Source of the DNA: Hybos culiciformis
Taxonomy: Eukaryota > Arthropoda > Insecta > Diptera > Hybotidae
Length of the DNA stretch: 64,000 nt
Assembly: GCA_964007475.1 (NCBI GenBank)
Contig: OZ023273.1
Coordinates: 129,512,732-129,576,731 of the forward strand
Reading direction: 5' to 3'
The notes below the pieces were generated by a model, which did no database searches, was not told where the DNA came from, and worked only from the letters and a program-made list of their open reading frames with translations. Below, piece by piece: positions 9,783-22,100 of this stretch (position 1 is the stretch's first letter; each line of letters begins with the position of its first letter). Position numbers and translations under genes: made by a program.

Positions 9783-12700
9783 CACGTATGTATATAATAA
9801 GTACTATATATAAAACTTTAGCTGTATAGCTAATACCGTAAATGAAATTATTAATAAATTTTTAATTATTAATAACTCTAACTAAAATATAGAAAATATA
9901 GAAAATATAGAAATTAGTTAGTTTCACCGGGCGATTTGGTTCTTCCGAAGCAATTCACTGAAATAAAAAAGATATTTCTGAAGGAACTAAAGGAACTAAA
10001 TGTCTTAAATATAGAAAATAATAATTTTTGTTATAAAAATAATTTTTAATTTACTGAATATAGAATTCTTTTATTTGTAATTTACGCAGTAATATACTAA
10101 TATTCAATAATATAATAAAATAAATATTTTTAAAAGAGTTTGAAAGCTTTTTTGTGAAAAATAATAATTCTTTTGTAAAAATATAATTTTAATTTAATTT
10201 CCCCTTGTATATTTTTAAGTGCAACAAACATTTTTTTTTTTACATATTAAAAGTAAATAATCAATTTATTTTTGTAGTAAAGTACAAATGAAACATTTTA
10301 TACAAAAGGAAAACAATATTTAGTTGATAATCATTTTCATCAATTTGAACATCATAATAAATTCCATGGTCGAGTTTGTTTTCAAATCATCGAAGATTAT
10401 TACCAATTCTTGAATAATACATAAATACAAATACGAGTATGTTTTATATTAAATTAAAAAAATAATTTCTAATAACATCATGTCCAATTGCATTATGAAA
10501 AGAAAGTCTTGATTAAAATAATGTTGTGTTCATTTGTTAATTACGAGTATAGTTAAGTTGTTAAGTCTTGAGTTATTCTAAAAATTAAAATATTATTTGT
10601 TGTTGATAAATTAAAAACACTTTAATGAAGTATTAAAAAAAAATGGCAAAAACAAAATTATCAACTTTGTTTAAAAATAAAAAAAAAAAAATTATAAAAA
10701 TTTATTTGTGTTTAAGTTTATTTGTGGTCTTCTGTACAGGCACCAAAAGTTTTGTGCGGTCAAGATTTTATTACTTTATACTTACTTATAATTTTCTTAA
10801 TTGTCCCATGTTCAAAATTAATTTCAAAATATTATTATTACTATTATTATTTTTTTTTTAATTTCAAGATTTTTTCTATATTTTTTTTTTTACTTGTCAC
10901 CCCATTCGATATATTCAAGTAGTCCAGTTTTGTTTATCTCCTTCGCAGATAAAATAAAATAAAGTAAAAAAAAAAAATTCTTTCAAAATAGAAAAAATTG
11001 TCAGAAATAAAGAAAACAAAATAAATAAATAAACAAAATAGAAAAATGTAAAAATGAAAAAGAAAATCTTTTTTTAATTGCATTTTCTGCTTGGTATGAA
11101 CTAATTAATTTGTTATAGCTCCTCCTGTTTTTTATTTATTTATTCTTTTTTTTTTTTATGAAAATTATTTTGTTTCTTAAATTTCTTCTTTTTTTTTTTT
11201 TTTTGTAATTATGCCACTTTTTTTTCCAGCATTAACAAAAAAGAAAAAGAAAATGAATGGAATGGAATTTAATTTTTTTACTTTTTTTTTTTTTAAAAAC
11301 AAAAAAAAATTATATAAAAATAATAATAAAAAATTTCCAAACACGACAAAAAATAGTAAACTTTAAAATTGGAATTGCAAAATTATTAAAAAATTATATT
11401 CATTAGTTTTTTCTTGTAGTCGATGTTTTCCATTTGAAAAACTGAATAAGAAAATTCAAAAAAAAATTTCTTCTTTCACCGATCAGATTTGTTGAAACCT
11501 TGAACTGAACATTCTATTCACAGATAGCACACCACAAGTCACTTCCAATAAATAACTTTCAAATAAAGCTGATCGAAAATTTGGGCGCAAAAAACTTTTA
11601 AAAAGTTATTTGTTATTTTGATTACACATACTTTTTTTTACTATTTCAATGATAACACGTTTAACAAATCATGTTCAACAATTTTTATTAAAAAAAGTTC
11701 TATATTTAGTTCAGACAATATTTTATTCCATCTAATGACGAAATATTCCAAATTAATTTATTAAATCTTGATTTTTCTATATATACATTGTATATATAAA
11801 TAGTCTAAGGTGGAAGGCAGAGTGTTGGTGGGAGGATTTTAGTGAGGATTATAAATCTTTAAATTTTTGTTAGTCGATACTAATGAAACCTGAAGCCAAT
11901 AATTGTATTCAACCTTTGTTTTTATTATTGCATATATTTTTTGCCTTAAAATTATTGAAAGAATCTTGAAGACATGATAGAATTTCATACCTGGTTAAAT
12001 ATATAATTTCTTTACATAATATCAAAGTTGCGAACAGACTTTTATAGGTCTTTTCATTTCTTTTTTTTTCAACCAAAACGAAAATATTATTGTGAAAAAT
12101 TTAAATCAAACTATGACTAGAGTATCCTGACCATCACAGTTTTATAATAATATAAAAATCGTAATGCTCAAGGAATTCTATAGACCTTCATAATTTTCAT
12201 AAGGATTAAAAAAGGCAGAAAAAATTGCAAAAAAAAAAAAAAGTGAATAAAATTAAAAAAAAAAACAAAGAAAATAAAGTTAAATAAAAAAATGCTTTAG
12301 AATTCAGAATTATTTCTTTTTCGTTAATTAACTTTGTGTTTTCTTAGGCAAAAATACAAAAAAAAATTTAATGGAGGGAAAATACAAATTTTTTTTTTTT
12401 TTTTTTTAGATTTATGAAGAAAAACAAAATTAACTTAAAAATAAGAATTATTTTCTATTTTTATTTTTACTGAATTTGAAATTAGAGAATTAAGATAATT
12501 AAAAATTTAGTTGAATTTTATATAAAAAAAAAAAAAAATATACATGTACCTTAATTTATTATTTTTATAATTCTTGAAATGGACCTTACTTTAAAAAAAT
12601 TTTTTTTTTTCAACCGTCATCGAAAAAAGGAATATAATGAAATGGACAAAAAATTTTAAAATTACCATCAATTTTCTTTTCCAGAAGATATGAATTGGAA

Positions 12701-13009
12701 AATTTTTATTTTAATTGCAAAATCTTTTTGAATTTTTAATTTATTTATTTATTTATTTATTTTCTTTATGAAGGGTCAGTTTCAAAGGAAAAAAATTACT
12801 GGCAAAGTCCCTGCAATACCCGGGACATATTGTTGTCGATATGCACATTTCCATGTTCCTAATTCTAAAAAAATGATATTAAAAACGAGTTTAAAATATT
12901 ACTTATGAAACTTTTATTATAATGTTTTTGATTTAAATCTTTGCAACTATGAAAATGACCAAAAATAATAATATTCTAAATTGACGGTCGCTATTGAAAG
13001 TTATTGTCA
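9783..13009. other. AT-rich non-coding stretch, no gene seen
   Basis: Dominated by homopolymers, for example T19 at 12389-12407, and a (TTTA)6 microsatellite at 12740-12763. The two overlapping forward frames at 10643-10861 and 10722-10922 end in poly-L, poly-Y and poly-F translated from (TTA)n and poly-T, which marks them as chance frames. The patch at 11455-11600 has more balanced composition but no recognisable content. A patch at about 12800-12850 (with tacccgggaca) is also unexplained. Confidence 0.65.
12740..12763. repeat. (TTTA)6 microsatellite
   Basis: Six perfect TTTA units within a T-rich run. Confidence 0.9.
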
Positions 13010-13617
13010 TCTAATATATGAAAATGAAAATTCTCTGTTTCTCTGTCCTCAATCACGCCTAAACCGCTGGCCTGATTTGACTGAAATTTTGAACTTAAGT
13101 ATCATTCGGGCCTGAGATGGTTATAGGGTACTAGAAATTTTGATCCGAGGCCCCGGCGGGGGGGCTACCTTAGAAGCCGGTTTTGAAATTTAGGTATATT
13201 CCAATAAAACATAGTAGCGCTGGACCCGAAAACCCTATTTAAAAAACTGTATGTATAGAGGCCCCCAATCGTTGTCCCAAGGCTCAATGGGGGGGGCTAC
13301 ATAACAAATTTCGAAATTTTGAAGTTAAGTAGCATTGGGACCCGAGATGGTTATAGGGTACTAGAAATTTTGATCCGAAGCCCCGACGGGGGGTTACCTT
13401 AGAAGCTGGTTTTGCAATTTAGGTATATTCCGATAAAATATTATAGCGTTGGACCCGATTCGACTATTTAGAAGACTGGATGTGTTAAGGCACCGGGGAA
13501 GTGGCTAATTAATAAATTTTAAAATTCAGTTTTTTTTAGTGCACAAAATCTGGATTAAAGTGTTTTTATATAAATATAAGTTCGGGACTACCGTGCGAAG
13601 CCGGGTATTTCGACTAG
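13010..13617 (+). mobile_element. Non-autonomous Helitron, 608 bp
   Basis: The element starts with TCTAATATATGAAAATG at 13010 and ends with CGACTAG at 13617. It lies between an A (13009) and a T (13618), the A^T target expected for Helitrons, with the canonical 5' TC and 3' CTAG. Just before the 3' end an imperfect GC-rich hairpin (ACCG...GCGAAGC...CGGGT, about 13580-13596) matches the Helitron terminator structure. The 5' text, with ttctctgt and aatcacgcctaaaccgctgg, is of a kind widely seen in insect Helitron-derived repeats (established knowledge, recalled and not searched). No RepHel frame is present, so it is non-autonomous. It is far more GC-rich than its surroundings and holds two 230-bp internal copies. 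The forward frame at 13539-13754 crosses its 3' end and is not a gene. Confidence 0.85.
13083..13520. repeat. 230-bp tandem repeat inside the Helitron
   Basis: Copy 1 (13083-13312) and copy 2 (13313 to about 13520) both run from gaaattttgaa through gagatggttatagggtacta, a ccccg(g/a)cgggg core, a ccttagaagc(c/t)ggttttg segment and a ggtatattcc stretch to a ggacccga block. They diverge by scattered substitutions and small indels, so the duplication is older than the tandem repeats at 6.6 kb. Internal tandem units are a known feature of some non-autonomous Helitrons such as the DINE-1 group. Confidence 0.8.
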
Positions 13618-15582
13618 TGTATTATAAAGTAAATTTTCATACTTTTAAGCTATTTGATCTATTTGAAAAATTGAACTTAGAAATTCCGATGTTATTTATA
13701 TTAAATTTTCTAGAACTGACTATAGTCAAAACAGTCCAGTTAACTCCCTATTAAAATTTTTTAACATATTTCACTTTTTATTCCAATTATATAGTTTTGA
13801 TAGTCCTTCTTTTAAACGCGATTTTATATTAATTTATTGCATATTATATATTTTATATTTTACTTACTTATTTTGTACATAACTTTTCTTTTCCTCTTTA
13901 AGTTAATTTAATAAATATTACTTTTGTATTACTCTTCTACATATAAAGTATTTGGAAATAAATTATAATAAAAATTACCTATATATAATTAAAAAAAGAA
14001 GTTTTAAATCAATGTCATGAAACAAGAATTTTTTTCACATATAATACTTTCTATAGGGAACGTCGAATGTATAGAAAAAAAAAATTAAAGCAAGATGTAA
14101 CTTAATTTCTACTTCTACTCATAGAATGTCAAAAATTAAAGATTTATGGAGTTGTGAATTGAAATTAATTTATTACATGATTTTAATGTAAATTAAAATT
14201 CATTTTACCTAACTCGAAATTATTTCAACTATAGCTTTGGTCTTGCAGCCGTACCAGAAAGCTCGGGGACAAATTTATTTTATACTAAAAAAAAAAAAGT
14301 ATCATAATGTCAACTGATAAACATTATTCTTTATTAGTTTAAATTTTTTGATTTTGATTTTGGATATTATTTTATTTACCCCCTGGGGCTTACAGGATAT
14401 TCTAATCTTGTACAAAAAATGGATACATTTTATCTATTTCTTTCTATTTTTTTTGTTTTTTTTGAAAATTTTATTTTTTTTAAATAAAAAAAAAATTAAG
14501 GAAAACATAGATAATCACTGGGATAAAATAAGGGTGACAAATATTTTATATTTTTACGTTTAAAATCAACCAAAGAGAAAGAAAAATGGCTTTCTGGTCT
14601 TGAATTTTTTATTATAATTTTGGAGTTGATGTCTCCTTTTTGTAAAAAAAAAAGAAATAAATTTTTTCCTATATTATGGTTAATTATTCCGTTTAAAATA
14701 ATGTTTTTTTCTTTTTTTGAAAAGGGTAAATTTTAATCATGTTTAACTACGGGGAAAAATTTAACTATTTTTATTTTAACTGCGGAAACTAAGTTTTAAA
14801 TCTTCTCAAATACTATGTTTTAACCTAGTTTACAAAATCGAAATCAAAACGTTTACTCGAATAAATACAAAATTATCGCTATTGTCAAAGCGAAAATTTT
14901 ACTTTAAATTTACTTATAAACCTACGCTAATCGTCATTACTTGGATCACGAACGATGATGTAATACAACCTATTACTATTGCCATTTTTGAGCCCTTTTA
15001 GGATCATTTTACTTATTTAGGATAATATAAAAATATACGTAAAAGAATTATGTTGATAAAAGAATTATAATACGGAGCTTTATTATTAAGGTGGATGTTT
15101 GTACACCGCTGATATAGAGACTATTTTCGATTTGCGTCAGGAAGCGAATTTCTTGTGTATTAAACATATTGGTAAAAAATATGCCAATTTCAATTAAATG
15201 CTGAATTATCTTATAGCTTTGAAAATTCTAAAATTATACAAGCATAAGAATTTTTATTTTTTTCCACGGTCATCCATTAGTATTTTTACGTTGTAATGTA
15301 ATATTGTTAATATATGTAAAATCTATATATAGTTACAAAAATATTAAAACAGTTTGATAAATACGGTTTTATGTATACTAAAAATACACATAATAATATC
15401 ATACGTAGATGAGATTATTATTGGTATCCTAGCAACTCCCCAAAATAAATATGATTTTGAATTATCTCTTTACGAAATTTTCCAAAAATTAAACCAGTTA
15501 TATTTTTATGAATAAGGTGTTTATCTTAAGCTGTTTATAATGTTAAATAAAATAAATATAATAAATATAATAATAGTAGATT
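13618..15582. other. AT-rich non-coding stretch, no gene seen
   Basis: AT-rich with homopolymer runs. The forward frame at 14348-14563 encodes a poly-F/L/K-rich peptide from A/T runs and is not supported as a gene. A more balanced patch at about 14920-14990 is unexplained. Confidence 0.65.
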
Positions 15583-15765
15583 ATTGTATATGTAAACTAA
15601 ATTTGTTATTAATTAAGAGTTCTGTATACACAAAAATACATTGACACGAGTCAATACTTATATCACGAGACCGAAGGTCGAGTGATATAAATTGACAAGA
15701 GTGTCAATGTATTTTTGTGTAAATACAGAACGAGTTGTATAACAAATTTTGTTTACATATCCAAT
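15583..15765. mobile_element. Foldback (palindromic MITE-like) element
   Basis: A 183-bp imperfect palindrome. The outer pair is attgtatatgtaaac at 15583-15597 and its near complement at 15751-15765. A middle 19-bp perfect pair lies at 15629-15647 and 15701-15719 (cacaaaaatacattgacac). An inner tatatcac/gtgatata pair surrounds a gaccgaaggtc apex at 15669-15679. It has no coding capacity. The structure fits a foldback MITE; the superfamily is not assigned and no target duplication is evident. Confidence 0.75.
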
Positions 15766-15771
15766 ATACTG

Positions 15772-16109
15772 TTTTAATGCGTAGGGGAGAGGTAGTTGCA
15801 AAGAGAGAATATTTTTTTTTCTCATTTTTTCTCTTTTTTTTTTGTATTTGGCTTTATTGAAATATTGTGAGAGATATTATGTTTGTTTAGGTATTACGTA
15901 ATATTCAATACGAAACATCTAAATGATTTCATTATTTACGCTGATGCATCTAAATTTTTTCATTATATACGCTGATGCATCTAAATTTTTTCATTATTTA
16001 CGCAGATGCATCTAAATGATTGCATGTGTATTGACGCATATAATACTCCATTTAGTGATCTAAATTCTATAGCACTAAATACAACATAACGATCCCCAAC
16101 GCATTAAAA
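15772..16109. mobile_element. Candidate inverted-ended element enclosing a minisatellite
   Basis: The ends are TTTTAATGCGTAGGGGA at 15772-15788 and, inverted, TCCCCAACGCATTAAAA at 16093-16109, matching at 16 of 17 positions. The 338-bp span begins only six bases after the foldback ends, so the two may be parts of one composite element. The interior has poly-T runs and a 31-bp minisatellite. No open frame is present, and no clear target duplication is visible. Confidence 0.55.
15910..16030. repeat. 31-bp minisatellite, about four units
   Basis: Units start at 15910, 15938, 15969 and 16000, each containing catctaaat followed by cattat-type sequence and ending in tacgc. The second-to-fourth spacing is exactly 31 bp; the first unit is three bases shorter and the fourth decays after 16020. 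One forward frame reads YADAS repeatedly, but the 31-bp period shifts the frame, so this is not protein sequence. Confidence 0.85.
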
Positions 16110-19100
16110 TAAATAAATAAAATTATATAATTAAAATAATATGGTTTTAAATTAAAAATAATAAAAATAGCCAAAAAAACTTAAAGCCACATTGGTTTGT
16201 GTGGACCAGAGGTTTTCTTAATGGATTGTTTGGTTGATATTGAGCCGCAGCCGAAAGGGTTGACGATGCGTGCTTTAGAGAATAGGGAATGATTTGGAAT
16301 TTAAATATAAGGTTCTAAGTACAACGCAACGGATACATGTTCAATTTCATATAAGTCGATTCTATTCCAGTAAACTAAAAATTTATCAAGATTGAAAAAA
16401 TTAAGTGCAATAAATAGCTTAATGATCTAGCTTTTTAGTTCTGACAAAAATACGAAAATTTTTGTAATATCTATAATATATGTTTCCTCAAATTACAAAA
16501 TTTGTTAATTTTTGTTCTCAACTTAACATTAGACTTTAACAATACAAACATTCTGTAAATGAATGTCAGCAGAACAACAAAAATTATTTTTAGCTTATTT
16601 TGTTAAATTTTTATGCGTTCCCATATATGTAATGGAATTATTATATTGATGCTCAAGTAAAATGGACAAAAATATCTGGTTAAAAATGCTTTTACGAAAA
16701 ACTGTAGAATATTATATCTATATGTTAAAATACCTATAAAGATATGTAGTTAGATATTTTTCCACAGAAGAGAAAATTTATATGACAAAAATATAATAAG
16801 TTTATGTTTTAAACGGACAAAAATTATGTGTTCATATCCTTTTTTGTTATATATGATTTTGTTTGGGGGGTGTATCCCACTTTAAGGATACACAAATAAA
16901 TAGATACATGTATATATATTAAGTTTTATATAATGTATTTTCGCATATAAGAATATGTATTTCAATTTATGTTATTAGGATATTTTATAGTTATCACAAA
17001 GAAAATTTTATTCATTTATGCGTTTTGAGTCATCTTCATGTTTTGGACATTGGTTATGTACATTCGTATTATGAATACACTGTAAATTTTCAGTAACATA
17101 TACTTTTTTTTTTAAATAAATTTTTTTATTAATATATCCACTGATGTGAAGAAGTTAAGTTTAGGATAAGCAATTATTTTTTTTTACTTTCAGCATTTTG
17201 TATCAATTTAAAAATGTATTTGTAAAACATTATGTCTCCTAGATAATTCAAAATTAAAGATTGTCGAATTTTTCATCTAAATTCAGTTGTTTTATTAATT
17301 AATTAATTTTGCAAGGGTAAAAATATTTGAAAACTTAATATCCGAAATATTATTTTTGAAATTCATAAATACAAATATTTTTGCTTTAGACTTTAGATTT
17401 AGAGTGTATTTAATATTAACTAAAAACATTTATATTGCACGAAATAGATAAAAATGGTGCGGTGCTTTAAGGATGAGGTACTATATGTGTATAACGTTAT
17501 ATACTATACATATTTCAGTTCACACAGTATATAGTTTAGGTATATAAAATATAATGTAGGAAGAATTTTAACCAACTGACCATAGATTTGTAATAAGTTT
17601 GGTTAAAGAGCCAGAAAACTTTATTGAAATATGTATTTTTTATTTTTTTTTTATTTTTTTGTTGAGTTTGCAAAAAAATTTTAATAATACAATTTAAGTT
17701 CCTTTTTCAGCCATATTTAGAAAAATATTTATGTTTTAGAAATATATAAATCTCTATGTATATTATATAGGTATATATATATTATATGTTGTATATATTA
17801 TGTATTTGCAGTATTTTGTATAATATAAAAAGTGGGATTATGAATTTTATATAAAAAAAAAAGATTTTATTATGGGAAAGAATAATATGGTTATCAGATG
17901 ATATTAGTTTATTCAAAAACACTTTTTTGGTTTGAAAAAAGCCTTTTATAAATGTGCATTAAGACTAGATACAAGTTCTTCGTTTGTTTTTTTTGATATT
18001 CTTTTTCATTTACTACATTCTGAATGCCAATCAATCTTCTAGTTTCTAGTATATTGCGGAAAGAAAAGGAAAGTACAAATCGTATAACTTTGATGGACCC
18101 ATCACAAGTTTAACAAGAAGAAATTGTAAGAAGATATTGTAATATAGTAAATCAGTAATTAATTTAACTCGACATCAAATCTCAAATAAATAAACATGTA
18201 TGACTATGTGGATTAGAGATTACAATACCTACTTTCAATAATATTTTATTCAAATTGAAATCAAAAATATTATGTCTCTATAAAATTATAATATTTATCA
18301 TCAACATGTAGTCTAGAATTTGAGTCCATATGTTCACTCTATATATTCATTGTCTGCTTAATAAAAATATACATAACAATAAAAACAAATTTATAAACAT
18401 AATATGATTTAAGAAAAATTATAAATTAAAATTTTTGACAGATATATTTATAATATTAATAATAAATATAATATATAAGCGTGTTAATACTATAACCTTA
18501 ATGTTAACGCAAATTGAAAAATTATTCACTTGTCACGATAAAATGCATAATAATAATTGCCCAGCAGGAAACTTACCCGAAAACAATGCTTCATCATTTG
18601 TTTCAGATGTTAAAAATATATATTTATGTAGAAAATTCCCCTCATAAAAAAAAAAAAAATATGAACATTTTTTTAGACAAGGAATTGATAAATTTACCAG
18701 TAAAATTTTTTTAACATCGTAACTAATTTGACATTATGTCATTGGAGAGTCTGGTATCAAAACTCGCTATTCCGTATAAATAATGTCAAAAAATGAGATA
18801 AGATGTTCTTATTAATTTTGAACATAGATTTTGAAATAAAATATAATCTACGATTAGTTTTAGAAAAAATATTATTTTTTTTTTTAATTTTGTTATTATC
18901 ACCAAAAATCCGTAGATATTTATAATTTAGGTTTTTTTCACTAAGGTTGAATTGGTCCAAATGTATTTTCCTAAGTATTTTGTGGTGGTATTCTCTCAAG
19001 AAATCTTAATTTTATTTTGTTAATATTGAGAATTTATTGGGTATAATTTACAAACTCAATCGTATAGAATATCATATAAATGTAGAATTTGAATAATGTA

Positions 19101-22100
19101 CTTAGACACTCGGGAATTTGTTTCTTAATTTTAAAAATTTAGTTCTTGCTACTTAGAACGAAAACATATGGACTTCAGTTTTCAATGCATAATATGTAAC
19201 TTTTACTTTGAAATTTAATTTTAAATTAGCCAAACATGGAATTTTGAAATCATATTCACACAACATAAATTTCCTTAATAAATCCGACTGAAAGTATGAA
19301 TGTATATTTGTTGATGTCAGCTATTCATTAAGTAATAAGTTTCAAAGTATCGAAATTAAAAAAAAAACGGAATTCTATAGGATAACAATCTTTAGTATAT
19401 CCTAATTTCAATTATTGGAAACAAATTAATAAAAATGAAATATTATATAAATAATAATCACTTGTTAAAAAGCTGGCAAGCCTGGCAGGCATTCGAAATT
19501 ATTATAAATATGTTTCAATAAAATATTATACTTATGTATACAGTACATAATATTCACACATTTGGATTTAAAAAAAAAAATTCTTTTTTGTCAATATTTA
19601 CCCTTCGTATCCTTAAGCTATAACACCCAGAGGGCTAAATATTATTTGATTTAAGTACGGTACGTTATTATTAAATACACACATAATTTTCCTTATTTTT
19701 ATGAATGAAAATTTGAATGACGGTTACGAATCACATTTTTTAGCTGACATTCTGATTATAAAGTGTTTTAAAGGAAATACTTGTTCAAAATAAAATAATA
19801 AAATTAAGTGAATGATTTACCCTTGAGAATACTATATGTAGTTAGAGTTTTTATGTAGATTTCTATTTCATGTGCCAAAAAAAAAAAGAAAACTATAAAT
19901 ATTTTTATTTTATTTTATTTTTTATTTTTTTTGAAGGGATGAGAGACCGATTTAAATATTATATTCATATCAACAATATGAAAATTCAATTTAGTGCCAC
20001 ATTATTTGACACGGATTATCATTTGAGTGCATTCTATTTGTATTAATTTTTTATGTATTTTTTCTGAACAATTTTTTTTTTAGCGGAAAATTTAAACCAT
20101 ATTTTCTTAAACTTTTTTTTTTTTTAACTATATTACTTTCATGCAGAAAATGTTACTTAAAACAAAAAAATATTTGGATAAAAAAGTGTCGGTGACTTTT
20201 ATAACACTCATTTGATAATTTTTTTAGTTGCATACAATAACTAAAGTCACATATAATCGATTAGGTACTTGAAAAATTAAAAATATGGAAAATAAAGTAG
20301 ATGATGATGCCAATCCAATGGTTAAGATACTAATTTAATAATTATCATGTTAAGTGAATGATAAAATTTTTATTTATGTCCTTATTTTTGTTGTTTGTAA
20401 TGTTTTGACAATTATTGAAATATTTTAGTAAACAACATATTTACTACAAAACTATTTACCAACATTAACATTAAACATAAATATTAATAACATTTTGCAT
20501 ACAGAAAGAATATGAAAAATATAAAAGCATTTAATTGATGCCTCCAATTTATATAGAGAATGGAAATTCTTAAGGGAGTTCATATGCTTCTTATTTTATG
20601 TTATTATTATTTAATCGAAAAATGACAATGTTTTAAAATTTTATTAGAATTATGAACACTGTAAATATATATATGCGAAGCAAAGAGTTGGTTATATTCA
20701 TTTTGAATAATGACGAAGGGTGAAAATGTTAATAATATTTAGATATCACCCCCCAATAATATTTAATTTTTATAATTTGAAAATTATACATTTAAAAATA
20801 AGATATACTAATATTATGTACATACATATTATTATATATATAGTGATAAAAATTTAAATATTTAGAAAATTTTAAACAAAAAAAAAATAGTTAATATTTT
20901 TTTTTTTGAAATTGCAGGAAACATTTTGAATGCCCAAGTGTTATGTTATTATGATTTCTTTTTTTTGTTACGACGATTAAAATATTATGTTATATATTAA
21001 ATTAATAAAAGCAAGAGTGTTGATTTAATTTCTTTAATGAAATTGTAAAATTTTGAAATTAATAAAAGGGGTCGGTTTTTTTTTTCGTTTTTTTTAGCTA
21101 AAAGATTTATGATGGGAAGTATTTTTGGCTTTTTAAAGGAAACAGTTGCGTGGATTGAAGTAACAATATGCCATGTACCTGCTAAGTGTATTTCATTCAT
21201 CATTTTATTCTTATATGCGTTTGTGTTTTAAAAAAATTTTAGAATTCTTTTTTTTAAAGATTATTTTATCTATTTAATTGAATAGTGTTGTGGGTGTTGT
21301 GATATTTGAATGCTGTGATTTTATTCCCAAATATTCTTAACGAAACTTCAAATCGAATCACCTTCAAAATCTTATTTATTGCGAGAGTTCTAAAAAATAA
21401 TGTTTTCGGCTTTCTCAAGAAATGCTTTAGTTTTATCATTAAAAGCATTTCAATTAAACGAAAAAATTACATAAAATTACATTATGTAAGCTTTGCTTGC
21501 TCCCGTTTGTGACTTTTTATTATATATATTTTAAAATAGATAATTCAATTGGAAAAATTTATATTTATTAAATTAAAAATCAACTTTTTTATAATTAAAT
21601 AAATTAAGTTTTTATTTTAATAAAAATATACAATTTTGTCTAGTTTAATTACAGAGTTAAAATTTGGAACCGCTATTGACAGTTTGTCTAAGAATTGTGC
21701 CAAAAATTATTATTTAAAAAAAAAATATAATGTATAATTAAAAACAATATTAGGCTTATACCAAATTGCATTACTTTTTATTAATTTTTCATCATATATA
21801 TGATTATGATCATTGCTCAATTATGGAAATCTCCACCTTTCTTCTTTAGCAACATTACCTTAAATAGAATTTCTAACAAATTAATATTATTTTTTATAAT
21901 ATTTAATAATAAATACTTTAAAGATAAAAAAATTTTATGAAGTATTTTAAGACATCGTCATTCTAATAATATTTTGTATCATGTAATAATAAACACTTAT
22001 GTATGGCGATGTTAATAACCTTATTGTTTCTTAGAAATGAAACGAGCGAGATTTGAAAGTAAGCAGTTTAAAAATTCTAAGAGTATCATCGCGAATTGGA

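Noticed and set aside
10643..10922. Two overlapping forward frames with hydrophobic stretches that could look like membrane proteins
   Set aside because: The hydrophobic segments are poly-L, poly-Y and poly-F from (TTA)n and poly-T; two different frames give equally plausible peptides, as expected of low-complexity DNA.
13539..13754. Forward 71-codon frame
   Set aside because: It crosses the 3' end of the Helitron into flanking DNA and has no recognisable motif.
15930..16010. Repeated YADAS-like peptide recalling retroelement RNase H or reverse transcriptase motifs
   Set aside because: It comes from a 31-bp minisatellite that changes reading frame each unit and has no surrounding domain.
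15910..16030. Regularly spaced repeats that might suggest a CRISPR array
   Set aside because: The units are contiguous with no unique spacers, and the context is eukaryotic.
16870..16893. GTGTATCC...GGATACAC 8-bp-stem hairpin
   Set aside because: Short stem with no following T run or gene nearby; expected by chance in 64 kb.
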